From Branchiostoma floridae (taxonomy: Eukaryota; Chordata; Leptocardii; Amphioxiformes; Branchiostomatidae), in NCBI RefSeq assembly GCF_000003815.2, contig NC_049989.1, positions 6,575,717 to 6,639,716 on the forward strand: a DNA stretch of 64,000 nt, read 5' to 3'. Position 1 is the stretch's first letter. Each line of letters begins with the position of its first letter. Position numbers and translations under genes: made by a program. Under the pieces are notes generated by a model. That model saw nothing but the letters and a program-made list of their open reading frames with translations, was not told where the DNA came from and did no database searches. Below, piece after piece: positions 35,679 to 49,253 of this stretch.

Positions 35679-35699
35679 TGACTGTCGTAACGTGCGACA

Positions 35700-37054
35700 A
35701 ATAAGGCTGTGTTGTTCTTTGTGTGTCAGAAGGGCGATGTGTTACCATTTATTGGCTGTACATAGTGTACGTACGTACAGTCACGGTGTATGGGCGCAAT
35801 GATGTCATTCAGCATAGAAAAAGCTGCCATGTGTATTTCCGGGTTCTGTCGGTAATACAAACAATACACGATACATTCACTATCGTTCTTTAATCAGTTT
35901 GTGCATATACTTTCTTGTTGGTATATATGCTGTTTGCCCTGTATACTTTGGCTTCAGTCTATAGATCGATGTAACATTGTAACAAGATGTTTGACTGAAT
36001 ACGGTAGGGCATATGACCTATATTCAACGGTTATGATAAAGCAATTCTCTGTTCTTATTTTCTGTTCAATGTGATTTTTTGTTGTTGGATAAATTAAAGT
36101 TCGGCGAAATTCTTTCGGCACATGTCCTCTTCGTCGACTTAATCTTAAAGACCAAATGGTGAATAGTAACGAAATGTTCCTTTGGTCCCTACAATTAGAC
36201 AACCATCCTGTGTTGTTCAGATAGTATTAAGTAAGTATTAAGGAAGCTATCCAAACGACCTGACGTTCACGATACATTTGACCGAAGATCAACATGCGCA
36301 AAACTAATGTTAACATTGTGTGGAAATGAGTCATGTCACTGACTGTGATCTTCTGATCTTTTGACCTTTGAAAATATTGATGGAATGTTTGTTCTTCAAG
36401 TGGCACCGATGACGTTATATTTGCTCCGCCAATAGGCAACGCCTTACGTAGTAAAAGGACGTATGTAGCTATGGGAACATCTAGGTACCAGGGCACGTGC
36501 CGTAAAACACGATACAAGTACAATTTCTTAACAGGTTACCAAGCTTCCATAAGGTTCACTTTCAATCAAAACCTGAATATCTCAGCAGACAGCAGCAAAA
36601 AGAAAAATGACGTAATAAATATGCTTTTGCAAGTTAGAGGTTACAGTTAGTCTGTCAATCTGTCCATAAGATTTTTTATGATGCATGCTACCAAAATGCC
36701 AACGACTAGTGGATAGCAAAGCAAACCCCAATAGATTACCGCATAGTCTTTTTAGCTTAACATGTAGATATTGTGTAGTCATACGGTATACTTTGAGTAT
36801 TAAAACGGTCAGTTCGGTTTGGACAGCGTTTTCTGTGATCATGCACACGTATGTGAGTGAATGGTCGTACTAGTAGAAGTTTGGTGCCGTAAGTATCATT
36901 GCCTACGGTACATGTTTGCTACCAGTAATCACCCATCCGTCAGAGCCGTTTTCAGGTGTTGCGACTGTCCTTCACAATCCTTCCGACAGGCGGAGCCCCT
37001 AACCGAACTTCACCCAGGTAGATTGAGAAACTATCTGAACGATTTGCTCCTATG
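35700..37054. other. intergenic, no gene recognised
   Basis: The stretch 35700-37054 lies 3' of the DED-B30.2 gene (minus strand). Small frames look random. No clear repeat was identified. Confidence 0.35.
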
Positions 37055-37982
37055 TCACCGACTGAAGCTGGGCTGGTTCTCCAGATCTCTGATGGCCTTC
37101 AGACCCGTGTGCAGCGTGAGTTCCCCGTCCCACACGCCGAACGCCGGGCACACAGGGTTCGCGAAATGGTCCTTAAACGTGTACAGCTTCCTTCTGGTCT
37201 CCGCGTCGAAGAACGACACTCTCCCGGCCTCGTAGTCGAGCAGGATTCCGATCCTGACGGGGTGCGGGTCCAGCTTGAGTTTGTGCGGCTTTCCCGCGTG
37301 TCTCGTCTCGTAGTCGTTCCCGGTACGATCCAGTATCCAGGATGTAGCGTTGTCCCCTAACCGCTCGTCTCGACGGGTACTTCTGTAAAGAAAACAACGA
37401 TTAGGCATAAATTTCGATCTTAAGCATAGATATTATCGACATATGTCATGAATCAATCTTTGTTACCAGTGTGTCCAGATCTTAGAATGAACTCTAAAAA
37501 AGTCGATGTGCCTTTTTGGCGACACCTCATAGATGGGGCCTTTTCAGCACTGAGTAAGACCCCAAAAAGCGCGTCCTATAGAAACCCCCTCACCTATAGG
37601 CGATTCCGATGATGTAGATGGTGCTCTCGTTGACCGAGATCTCCCAGTAGTGCTTGCCGCTGGTGATGGCGACGTCCCCCAACACGAGCGGGTTTCCGGC
37701 TCGGTACGGACCGTCCACGAACCGTTCGGGTCTCTTCGGCACGTGTCGGTGTTTGGCGCCCTCCACGTCACGTGACACCACCGTGCTCTTGTTGGAAAAC
37801 TTGAGCGAGCGGTGCGCCGTGTTCGGGTCAAACTTGAACTTGATTCCTGTCAAATGATAATGACCTCATGGTTATTCCGTGCTGTTAAGAGGCACACACA
37901 ACTGTTAGAGGTCCTACGTTTGTAGAAAAAAAGGAAAAGTCCTACAAATTACCTCCATATTTTGTATTTTCACTAGCGTTTA

Positions 37983-38062
<80 letters not shown>

Positions 38063-40767
38063 CGTGTGTGTGTCTGTCAACAAGATAACTCAAGAAGAAC
38101 GGCTGGGTGGACTGGCCATGGTGTGTTGGTAGGGTGTGATGAAAGCTAGAAATGATTAGATTTTGAGCCCCCTAGTGGCTTCCCTTGGTACTACAGCTTA
38201 ACTTCCGGTTTTACTATCTCGTGTTCTGAACAAGCTATGGTCACGAAGTCTGGGTATTAGATAACTCTTGTGCTCAGGAAGAAATGACATATTAAAGCTT
38301 GGGCCCCCTAGTTTCTTATATGTTTCATACCAATCTAAAGAATACAGAGAGCAAAATCAAGCTTTTGAAAGGGAACCGGTTCTGTCTGGTTGTATACTTG
38401 TCAACAGAGGTAAACGTGAGGATGAAGTAGGACCTGGAGGTCAAAGGTTAGGTCAACAGACTAAGCCGGACAGATTTGTTACATGATTGACGTTTAGCCT
38501 TGAGACAGGTACTAGGCGGTTACTAGAGAGTTTTGAGAGAAGCACATCTCTACCAGGCAACGACTAAATTGACGTTATCCCTTCTTCCCTTAAATGAAAG
38601 AAAATATGTATACCCAACAAATGGGGATAGCTTTGCGTTCGGCAGTATATATATGGTATGACTCAACAATCGGCTTATATTACGAAGTATTTGTTGTTTT
38701 CTAGCTGCTTACACTACACCTTATAATCTATTACTTACTGTAGACATTTGCTTTGCCAATAATGCCAATAATAATGGCAAAACAAACGTCTAAAGTAAGT
38801 AATAGATTATACGGTGTTTCAACCCTGTATTCATCTTGTACATGACTAGGAAAATGAGGACAAGTAATCTCCCAGCATCTTAAGGCGTCTTAAGTAGGCT
38901 TCTTTAAACGAAAAGGCTGATTTATTTATTTACTTAAGACGCCTGACAGATGTCTTGTCAGGGATGAAATCTCTAATTCAACACCTGAATGCTTGAGAGG
39001 GTCTGGAAACACGTGAAACATTTCACACCTGCACGGCATCTATCTCACAATACCTGGTAGGACACCATTCACCTGTGAAACTTCGCCCTTGGAAACAGAT
39101 TTTGAACACTGTTTCAACATGACCTCGTACAAATCTCCTGGAAGCCTATGGGTAAACGTACGTCTCTACAGCAAACATCATGTACCGTGGAGTCGACCGT
39201 CATTCATGTAGACCAATACTTAAATCCACACACAGTCTCGAGACAAGGTAGGTTTATAACTTCTGACCGTCCAATTTCGTCACAAAATTAACGGTAATAT
39301 ACTGAGGATCGGTGCAAAATTCCAAAGCAATTGGACAGTTTGGAAATCAGAGACGAAAGCGTGTTTGCTTCAATTCCTACTTTTAAGCTTGGACTACAAT
39401 AAAAGGGTTTTGTTGATACCTTGTCTGCATGACGTATCTCTTACCAGTAGGACGGTGGTGAGCGCCTTCTAGACAGTTAAGGTTATAACTGCATGAAACG
39501 TTGTTTTAATCACACTTGACATTATCACTTTTCAGAGGTCAGAAACAACGGTTGTTCAGACCCGTCCTGTGGGAGTGTTTACCGAAGTCAACAGAGGGCG
39601 CGCCTGAACTAGTTTGACCTGAACCTTGTTATGCCTGGTTTGTAGATGATGGGGTCTGTCAAACTGAACAATTGTGCAGTGTTGTGCTTACTGAAGGCAG
39701 AACCGAGCAGAACTGATGAGATAGAGAGATATCCATTGGGAGGAGAGGCACGGGAGAGGTTACCGTAGCAAAGAAACATGGGTGAGTCAAAGGGAGATAA
39801 AAGGAAGACCAACACAAAGCATGCAGAAACGGATAGAGATTGGAAATGATAAATAAAGACCTGGACATGCCAACGATCATACTAGAAAGTTTGCAAGTTT
39901 TGATGGATGGGCACCAATTCACAACTGATCCGTTTTATAAGTATAAACAAATATACAAATGAGGCATTGGGTTTCATCTGAGGCCTTCATTTAGCAAGGC
40001 TGCAGAGGGGGCTGCGGCAATGTACAATCTGATATCTAATATGTTCAATTAACATCATGAAGACCATAAAGATAGCACCACATACGAACAGGACACTGAC
40101 AGGATGATGCCCGTGCGTACTGTGCAGGATCCGAGTAGGTAATTGATCTGTTGTTGAACCAATTAGTACTGACCATTACTGCGAAGATGGTTCAATCCTG
40201 GGTGGTCAACCTGGGAATCACTGAGCGCAAACCTTGCTGCAATGATCCCCACCTATGGTAGACCACACTGAAGTATAACTAAACCTGCACTCTATACAAG
40301 GCCGTGCTTGTACATGTAAAATACTAGTAAGTGGTCTCACCTGGAATACTTGTAGACCTGACCAGCTCGGGCCCAGACCCTCTGTGTTGTTCAGACGTGT
40401 GCTGCTGACTGCTGCACTGTTCGCACGTCATCTCTCTTTTCCGCAGCTGTTTGTAGAGTTCTAACTTCCCGATGAGGTCTTCTCTGGCGCAGGTTCTCAG
40501 TAAGTCCTCTAAGACGTCCAAGTTATCCCGACTTAGCAGAAGTCGTGCGACCAGCTCCTCAAACAAGGTGCGCGCGTCCTGGACTGTGTCTAAGTCTTTC
40601 TTGGGAAGGTACGTCAAGCAGATGGTTTTCATGATGGCCAGTTCATCCTCGTCGACCTTGGACGACACCTGGTCTAGAAATGTTCGGAACAGGTCCCAGT
40701 GCTGGCCCGAGAAGCCGCCGTTGTGCGTCCCGGTGGGCTGAGTCGTCGCCGCGGTTGCGTTCTCCAT
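37055..40767 (-). CDS. DED plus B30.2 (PRY-SPRY) protein
   Basis: Three minus-strand exons join in phase: 40767-40341 (ATG to CCAG/GTGAGA), 37846-37594 and 37382-37055 (TGA), giving 335 residues. Residues ~23-108 form a death-effector-like domain: HWDLFRTFLDQVSSKVDEDE, LFEELVARLLLS, and the charge-triad motif RxDL as REDL (95-98). A Ser/Gln-rich linker with CEQC follows. Residues ~143-335 form PRY-SPRY with FKFDPNTAH, HYWEISV and LLDYEAGRVSFFDA. DEDs mediate homotypic assembly in caspase-8/FADD-type signalling; B30.2 domains recognise proteins or other ligands. The combination suggests a cytosolic sensor or adaptor, which is an inference. There is no RING, B-box or coiled coil, so it is not a classical TRIM. 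Two introns (2494 and 211 bp) are clean GT/AG. Confidence 0.85.
37951..38330. repeat. (TG)n microsatellite and inverted copy of the CCTCCAT TIR element
   Basis: It starts ACCTCCATATTTTG, then (TG)n at about 37986-38070, then segments antisense to 31561-32642 (GAGCCCCCTAGTGGCTTC, CTATCTCGTGTTCTGAACA, AGATAACTCTTGTGCTCAGG). It is a truncated copy in the intron of the DED-B30.2 gene. Confidence 0.65.
38713..38818. mobile_element. short foldback (MITE-like) hairpin, ~106 bp
   Basis: ACACCTTATAATCTATTACT on the left pairs with AGTAATAGATTATACGGTGT on the right. Further pairing (CTTACTGTAGAC with GTCTAAAGTAAG, CATTATTGG words) leaves a small loop. It is intronic and could also form a pre-miRNA-like hairpin. 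I favour a MITE because of the long near-perfect stem. Confidence 0.6.
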
Positions 40768-43689
40768 GACGGGGTAATGTTGTAGCTAGCAGTGGAGACA
40801 GGCGAGCCGTTGTAAGACCTGACCCGATATTGGTTACGCGAGGAGGGATCACGTTTCAGCAGGTGAAAAAGAAAAGTCGCCCCGTCACGTTCTCCAGGTT
40901 GACGGCAGGTACATAAACACCTTTCACGAACATGTGTTATGTTTCAATACACCATGGGGAAGGATTTGATCCTGACCTGTTGTCGGCTTAGCTCGCCTGC
41001 GAAGTCACCAGTTGCGCCCGCCAAACTTAGCGTTTTTGATGATGGCAAAACACCGTTAGCTGGTGGAGTGAAACCTTAGCCAGGCCCTCACTTCTACAAA
41101 GTAAACAGTAGTTACGTTTGCGTAGGAGAAGCTCAGCCGCTGAACTGGTCAATCTGTGCCTACTGCTGGTGAATAGCTCCGTACCATGGGTCAGGGGTTC
41201 TAATCCTGTTGCAGAACGTGTTAAGAGACGTGTCTGACTGGGCATGAAAGCTCGGCGCGATCACCCGTAGTAAGGACCGCGTTTGTTTGCAGTGTTAGTG
41301 TTAATAGGACATTTCCGAGCCGTTGATCTAGTTTGCAATGACGACCCTAAACCCCTCAGCTAAGGGTCCATACCGCAAATGTGTCGATGAGACATTTCGA
41401 CTCTTAACGTTAAATGCCCATTTTTATATACCCCCAAAGCACGTACAGGCAAATACCCACAAGGCAGCAGTTGCTCGCATTCATTCCATGTGTTGCGTGT
41501 GTGTGTGTGTGCATTAATATGTATATATAGTGATACATGTATTAATATACATACATATACCAATTCCATATATAACACGACCTAGAGCCCAGTCTCTAAC
41601 CAGACGACTTAATGGTTATGTTAAACATAATCTATAGTGAACCTCTTGACGACAAGTGCCCTTAACCAACAAGTGTCAGGTCCAGCGGTTGAACTTGAGA
41701 CGGCCGGATCTTTCGCCACTTCCGCCAACTAAGGGTTCGTGCACGCATGCTTTCTACATCCAAACGATATCTATTCTGTACCAGTTTTCTCCAGATGTTT
41801 CCTCATTTCGTTCTGAAATAGAATTTGTCAACAAATTGCAAAATGACATGGTGTCTTCTTCAAAACCCTGTCTTCTAGCGTAGCCTATTTTACCAAATTC
41901 TAAAAGATGCTAGTATGTGTGTCTTAAAAAAAGTTTGTATGTTCTCCTACAACGTTTATGGTATATATCCATAGCTCCCCTCTTGCACGTTTTCATGCGG
42001 TACTGTAACAGTAAACACAGTGCCGTGAATGGCGGACACAAGTGCTCCGTTGTGTCGCGGTGAGCAGGCAGACACCTTTCAACCCTGATCCAATATCGCA
42101 CGCACTATTTCCCCTCAATGCCCAGTCAATACAACTCATGAAAGGAGAGCCACAGAAAAGTAACGTGGTTAAATTTTCCACCATCAAACAAGTCAGCCGC
42201 TGTGCCCGTTACCATGGACACGACAGATTATATTTTCTGCTGACAAAGCGATTATCATTCCATACACGTAGTTAGTGCAGTGTACATTCTATGAAGACGT
42301 TCAGTAATGTTTGATATGGACGACTCCCACCATATGCCGTGACAGACCAAATAAGACGGATTATGCTATAGCCAGTCTCTACCAGACAAGTATATTCTTC
42401 AGTCTATTTGGCCAGTTTCTATTGTCTTTAGAGCAACCTATGGGATAATGGAGCATTGTAGAGACTAGTATCATTCAGCATTTTCATGAAGCTTATATTC
42501 AGTTATAATCGATACGTCACGTCTTGTAGAAACTGAATGATAACCGTGTCCGTATCGCATTTTTCAGGCAAAACATGTGATTAATTGATTCAGACTATAA
42601 GAGAATATAATAGAATGCAGTACATTATATCATATACAAGTATATGTGGTCTGTTAAGATACCTTGTGAGCACCAAGGACAATCATAAACATATTTGCAA
42701 TTCCCAATTAACGTTGATTAAGATTTTATGAATCTACATAAGCCAGATCCCAATATTTTGATATCCGACCAGCGAAAACAACATTGTGCTAGAGCTGTTC
42801 TAGAAAGCAATAATAGTGAATTTATATATCCATGGATATCTTCGGACACTTTATGAATCAAAGTCTTTAATATATACAGGTTGGTATCGGGCAGCAAACT
42901 TCGTCACACATTGGTATTCCCGTTAACTTAATCCATAACCGTGTTTTCTTATTCAACAATACCGAAAAAACGTAAACAGAGAAGATTTTTGCGCAAAAAC
43001 CTTACCACATTCTGAAAACTCCGGATAGTCGCGGTGTCCCATCGACAATATATCAACATAGGCTCTACACAATGTGGATGATTGCACAATCTGCATGTTG
43101 ACTTTATAGTATCATCTCATTAAAATTCAACGAACGACCTATCATGAAAGAATACCCATCCTAAATCTTAGAGACAAACGTTAGATAATATGCTTTGTAG
43201 ACGCGGGAACAAAGAAATCAGATCAACCATAGCAAGGACCAATGAAAAGCAGTTCATTGTCGACCTGAAAGCACATCCCGGATTTCCACGATCTGATTAT
43301 AGATACTGTATTTCCACAACGTCTGTACTGTGTATCCCGTACAACGAGCAGTACTGAATAATATTAAATTGTATCCTGTTGTTTTTTCATATGTTTGTTA
43401 TTCTGTTATCAGTCATGTCTGTTATCAGTGACCTGTACCTAGCCCATCGAGGCATGAATGTACAATAAATGTCTTTCATTCATTCAATATTCCGTATATA
43501 GGTCGTATATGTCGCATCTCTCCCGTCAGTAACATATCTGCAGCAATATCACACCGATTATAGGTCCGATTATGTTTCTCTGGCGTTATCCACATGCATT
43601 ACGTCATGGACACTTCGTTGGGCGTTTTTAAACTGAGTTCATATCAATCATAACGTCACAATCTTCGTCGTTTTTCCTGATATGTCAAC
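40768..43689. other. between two B30.2 genes; no gene recognised
   Basis: It contains the presumed promoter and 5' UTR of the DED-B30.2 gene at its left end, a (GT)n-like tract near 41497-41512, and AT-rich sequence. No exon that I can support. Confidence 0.4.
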
Positions 43690-46600
43690 TCACATGGCGT
43701 ATTCCACCTCAAATTTTCCTGACCTCACGGTCAATGACCCGTTCCATACCGCGAACGCCGGGACCAGCGGCTCCTTGAAGTGGGAGTGGAAGGAGTACAA
43801 GTGTTTTCTTTTCTCGGCGTCGAAGAACGACAGAGTCCCGATCTCGTAGTCCAGATACACGCCGATCTGTGCGGGGCGTGTCGTCACTCTGACGTCATCG
43901 TTGATACGGTCGTGTTTAGCGGTGATGTGGCTGGAACAGCTCAGACACCAGGAGGAGTCGTTCTCACCCAGACACTCGTCGCGGGGGGTCGTCAGGAAGG
44001 CCACGCCCACCCGGTACAACGTGCTGTTCCCCACCGTTATCTCCCAGTAGTGGCGTCCCCTAGCGAACGGGAGATCACCCAGGATGGCGGCATTCACGCT
44101 GTACGGAACGTCGTAGAACCTGGAGAAAGATCCAGGGTATAAGTTCAACGGTCAATTGGGACAGAACATAAATGTTCATTCAGTTTTGACCATTCTCTTT
44201 CTAAGAGAATGGAATTGCCTGATCCGTAGATCACCGACAGAGTTTGTTACGATAACCAATGAGGTTTTGTCTTTTTAACCTCCTTGCGATAACATTGCAA
44301 AAATAGTATAACGACTGCGGTGCCAGTACCAAACTATCCTTATTTTGAGAAAACAACTTTCCTTACCTGCCATATTCCTCAGGATCTTCGTTTGCCTTGT
44401 CTTCTGACGTTCCTGAAGCGTAGTAGACTGTCAAGCCGTCCTTGGACACATGGAGGTCGCGGTGTGCTGTGGCCCCATCCAACTTGAACGTTGCACCTGC
44501 AAATCAGACACTGCTCAATGACGCTATCTAGCGATTTACTTGTAAACTGCAGGAAGAGATATTTCAGGCGTGCGTGTCTGTTTACTTCTTTACGGTGAGG
44601 TTTACAACCAATCAGAAAGATGTTTGAATTTGGGTTGGCCATAGTTTGAACTATGTTGCCACAACGTTAGGTAGATGAATTGATGTTTGATATCATTCCT
44701 CATTAGCACCGTGTCATTAGCTACTTCTATGTTCGGAATAGAATGGATCCGGAATGGAATGCTGCCACATTATTATTCCCATCGCGTGACCATGAAGTAA
44801 TACACCTGTTTCAAGGATGTTTTGAAACACGGCGTGACCTAGAAATAAAACAAAAATGTAAAACGAACTAATTTACTTGTAAAAGTACCATGTTTTGTCT
44901 AATGTTGTATTGTTTGTTTGTTTGGAATTCCTCGCAAATGTCCTGCGGAATCGCGCCTATACTTCGAAAAACGGAATTCGCAAAAACGTGACCAGAAACA
45001 TTAACACGCCGTCCCCAACACCTACAGACACGGTCTGATTATCCAAACAGTTTCTCTTTTAACATGTCAGGTTTTCAAGCTGCGCTCGGCTACTGCTGAA
45101 AGAACGTCTTTGTTCGGGACTTCGTGTCTGTTGAAGTTTTGTCATGGTTGCTTGCTGCTAAATGGGCTACTAGAGGGCGCTGTTTTTACACGCCGACAGG
45201 CATTGTGTTTCGTCATGCAACCATGTATAGATATATATCAGGAAGAACGTTCGTAAGTATAGCCGGCCCTCCATGTTAATTACACACATAGTTTTCGCCA
45301 TTACAGGTTTTAGAACATTTCCCTATCCGCTGTTGGAGTATTTTTAGTCATAGTGATAAGTCTAGCTTGCACTGTTTTCTTAAGAGAACAACCTTCGAGC
45401 CTTTGTGAACCCTTCTTTCCTCACACAGAATACCAGAAATTCTCCTCGCGACTCTGTCATGTATAGAGGAGGAAAGTAAACATGGATACCAATGCAGGGT
45501 AAAATATTTGACTGGTCCCTAAATGAACTAGATAAAAGGACAGTCGTGGCAATGAGAAGTATGTGGGTAGGAAAATGGGTAAAAAAAATATGAAAATATG
45601 TAATATTTGTTGGTTATTCTGCCCTTCTTCGCTTCTGAGGAGCTTTTTTCTAATTTCATTTTACGCCCTTATCCCCTCCAAATTCGAACAGATTATATTT
45701 CCTTTTTCCTTGAAAGCCCAGTGCTGTGTGAGAAATAACCCTTGTATTCATTTCCCCACATCAAAACAATTAACCCGGTCCGACTGGTAGATAAGTGAAA
45801 ACAATAGCGGAACCCGATCCAACCCTCACACAGCCAGGAGACAAAACGTTTCAATGTGTGCAGCTCTGACTAACTCAGGGGTCAACCATTGCACATCCAG
45901 GAGGGATAATGATGTTAATTCATAGGCTCTTATCGAGTTTGAAAAATAGGAATAGGGCCGGGTCGACGTGAGAAAGTAACACCTGTGCTGCAGATGAGAG
46001 TGGACTGAAAACATGGACACATTTTCGTCATTGTCCGGCCGTATGGACAGTGCAATGATGGTAAATTTGTCTTGCTCTTGATGGGTTTGCGAGTAAAATT
46101 TGAAATCAATATTCCACACAAAATCAAATGCACCGCCCCTTATGAAGGACTAACTCAGTATGTCGTTTGGGCACTTCAATAAATTATTGCAGAAGACGGT
46201 GCGACCAGGGGAAACCAGGCGGTACCATCCAGGCGTACAAAGGAACACAAGGGTCACGGTGTCATGGAGCCACCTGGGTAACGAGTGTTCCCAATAGCCT
46301 GTATGCTGGGAGAGGATTCTCGGAATTGTACAATGCTTGCTTGTGTTGGCAGTGTGTATCAAAGCCGCTTCCAACTTCCATTTAAAACCATTTTCGAACA
46401 CACTGCCTCTGTTTTGAATTGTAATCATTATAATAAAGATACCAATAGCATTACGATATACATTTAACTCAATATGTTAGCAATTACACTTAATCAAATA
46501 TGCAAAATGAGATAAAGAAGGTTTCCTTGGAGATATTCGTGGTACAACACGTTTGTTGTTGTTGAGAGCCAATGGGGAATGTGAGCTTTTGTACATGAAA

Positions 46601-48123
46601 CCAGATAAAACATTTGCATTTCTTTCTTCTAGAAAAAGGTACAACTAACGTCCCTAAAGGAGAAATGAGTCTTTTATGTTTACCGTGGAAGCTGAAGCAA
46701 TCCCAACCCTGGTTTTAATCAACTCATTGACAACATGTCACAACAGAGAGCACGCCATATGGCCAGGATACTGTCACTTTGCAGTAACATTAGCAGATGT
46801 TTTGTAAACAACACATCCGGGTATCGATACGCCGGAGCCTGTTCTTACAATGTTTGTGTTCCAAACATGTCTGGTCTGTGCCTGCGGGACGACTTGTTGT
46901 CCAACAACACATCCATCACGAGTTTACACATTAGGTAGGACATGTTGACGGGCTCGTCAGGTCAGGACATGTTATTGTTGGGAGGTGGGCGTTGTCAGTG
47001 TTGCTCACAAAAATTGAAAAATGTACTTTTGGGAGCAAAACAAATTATCACACTAACGTTACAGGCATTCAATCACTAGTCTACGATAAACATCTAGCCA
47101 GCACTCTACCATCAACACCATTTAAGATTCTTATTACAAGGAAAGACGATGTTTTCGGTTGCCAAAATGAATGATACTCTTACTCTTAGCTACTTGTTTA
47201 GGGGTAAGTTTATAAACTGTGTGGCACCGTGCCATATCTATAGCACCCGTCTAAGAGTTAGGCGATAATAGCCTTAATAGCTTTTACATTAACACTTCCT
47301 GACAATTATTAACTCCCTAAGGGATCAGTGTTACAAAGTGGTTTGGGCACCAACTGTACTAACATGTACTGTTGCAGTGAGCATATTTCCTTGTAAGAAA
47401 TTCTATGTTAGGGGTGGCATGGTTAGTGCTGGCTAACTACTGTATACCACGACTATACACCAGAGAAATAAACTAATGAGTAATGTTTTGTTACACATTC
47501 TATGTACTTTACTGTAGTACTCACAAAACTGTGTGGCCTTTTAAAGCTTAGTACGCCTTGTGCAACAAGAAGACCATATCAGTATATTCAAAGATTGTGA
47601 TAAGTTCTGACGCGGTTTCCTTGGGTTTACCAAGATAGAACTTTATCACAAACGTATCTGTCACGAGTTCGGTGACCTACAGAACTGACGCATGTCGTTC
47701 GTACTCGATCAAGTAAATACAGCTGGAAGCTAGGAACTGTGGGGACAGTACATACGATACGTACCTCACAGATATACCCAGATATGTGTGAGCTGTTTAA
47801 AATTAAAGCACAGTAAATCTTGTTGCAAGCCGCGCTTACGTGTCAAAGTTCGTCAGCTTGTTTATTGTAGTGGGAGAATTCCTCCGCCCTCCCCCAATGC
47901 AATATTACAGCTCATTACCGCAATCACCACACATAACCACATAATTATCTCTCTCTCTCAGATATCTGTGACTGCTTCTTGAAGGCGCCTTACCCTGACA
48001 GCAAGACGTCGAGAGTCTCCTCTTCTTCTCCTTAAATGACGAGGTTTTGCTTCCCTTCCTGTGTAGTTTGGTGGAACCCCTCCTTACCACGCCACCTGGA
48101 GCCGAGGACGGCCTTTCCGACAT
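43690..48123 (-). CDS. B30.2 (PRY-SPRY) protein with short basic N-terminus
   Basis: Exons 48123-47994, 44496-44367 and 44119-43690 (TGA) join in phase (1, then 2) to give 229 residues. The first 43 residues are rich in Lys, Arg and Ser (STKLHRKGSKTSSFKEKKRR) with no domain that I recognise. From residue 44 a PRY-SPRY domain follows: FKLDGATAHRDLHV, FARGRHYWEITV and YLDYEIGTLSFFDAEKRKH. It resembles the B30.2 part of the neighbouring DED-B30.2 gene, so the two are probably tandem paralogues on the same strand. Its own N-terminus lacks a DED. The first-exon assignment rests on the phase match (CAGG/GTAAGG donor) across a ~3.5-kb intron and is the weakest part. An alternative is another upstream exon. 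Confidence 0.75.
44497..47993. other. 3.5-kb first intron of the B30.2 gene
   Basis: AT-rich intronic sequence. Frames within it lack splice context or family features. No repeat family recognised with confidence. Confidence 0.45.
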
Positions 48124-48883
48124 GTTGTGGGTTCTTCGGCCTTCTTCTGGTCGCTCCTGGCCGCTCCACCGCCCGTGTGCCCGCCTGAGTCCACCCCAAC
48201 CCGCGGTATTCTGGCAATTTTAACTTCCAACTGCGTAACCTTTCCCCCCTCGAGCCGGCGCACAAGGCTAGCGTTTCAAAACACACAAGTGGCCGTCCTG
48301 AGAGGCGTGCCTGACGACGTAACAATCCCCCTGGTCCTTCCGTTCCCCATTGTCCCCTTGGAAACCGTATACAGGCCGGCTTTAAAGGCCTGATCCCCGC
48401 GGCTAGAGGTTAGGTTCTCCCGCAAACTGTTACCGTGTTGGGAACTGAGGGGCTATTTTTCTTCTGGTCCCTGAGATTGTAGTGAGTGGCACTCGGTGGG
48501 GTCCCTTTGGGCGTTTCCAAATAGTTTGTGTGTTTCTTGTGTCTATAAATTATTTGCCTTGTTGCTGATACTGACTGATGGCCAGAGATAGGCCAGAGAT
48601 TATACAGCGGCCATACGGACAGTGTCGAGCAACCCGAGGTGCAATTGGAATGTTGAATTGTTTGGTCTCCCCCCTTCAGTGTTTGTGTTCATATTTTAAG
48701 AAGTGACGCAAGATCACGCAACGGTGCGTTGTATCTTTTTTTTTTATTATTAGATGAAAGATCTTTGGAATGTTTTAGTGATATCGTGCCATAGTCATTC
48801 TTTGTACGCAGGTTCGTATTTTTGTTCTATGAAATTTATCCACGTATTACATGTATAGGATAATCTTAATAAGTGAATAAATA

Positions 48884-48944
48884 AATAAATAGCCGCACGA
48901 ACACGGGTTGCTGAATAAATAGCCGCACGAACACGGGTTGCTGA
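48884..48944. repeat. 30-bp tandem duplication
   Basis: AATAAATAGCCGCACGAACA followed by CGGGTTGCTG occurs twice head to tail. The copies look identical, suggesting recent duplication. Confidence 0.85.
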
Positions 48945-49253
48945 CAAGTCGAGTTCCAGCTGCTACAGTACTGTTGGCGCGAGGCAGTTTCCTCACGACA
49001 TCTAGCGATGGTATCGAGATTGCAGTGTAATGGAACTGAATCTGTCCAGGACCTACTTACTGTGAAAACATGCCATGAATGGGCGATACTCAAAACAACG
49101 ATTCTCGCGACAAAGGATTCTGTTTGATGGAGCATCCGACGTCCACTTGTGTTTAAAGATCCTATCTTTATGTAATCAACACAACAGGGTTAACATGACT
49201 GTGTTTTAGACCAAGTTTCTACACTGAAACGTATAATCTGTTCATCTTCTACT

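Noticed and set aside
40472-40741. Plus-strand open frame opposite the DED exon
   Set aside because: It is the antisense shadow of a clear domain-coding exon.
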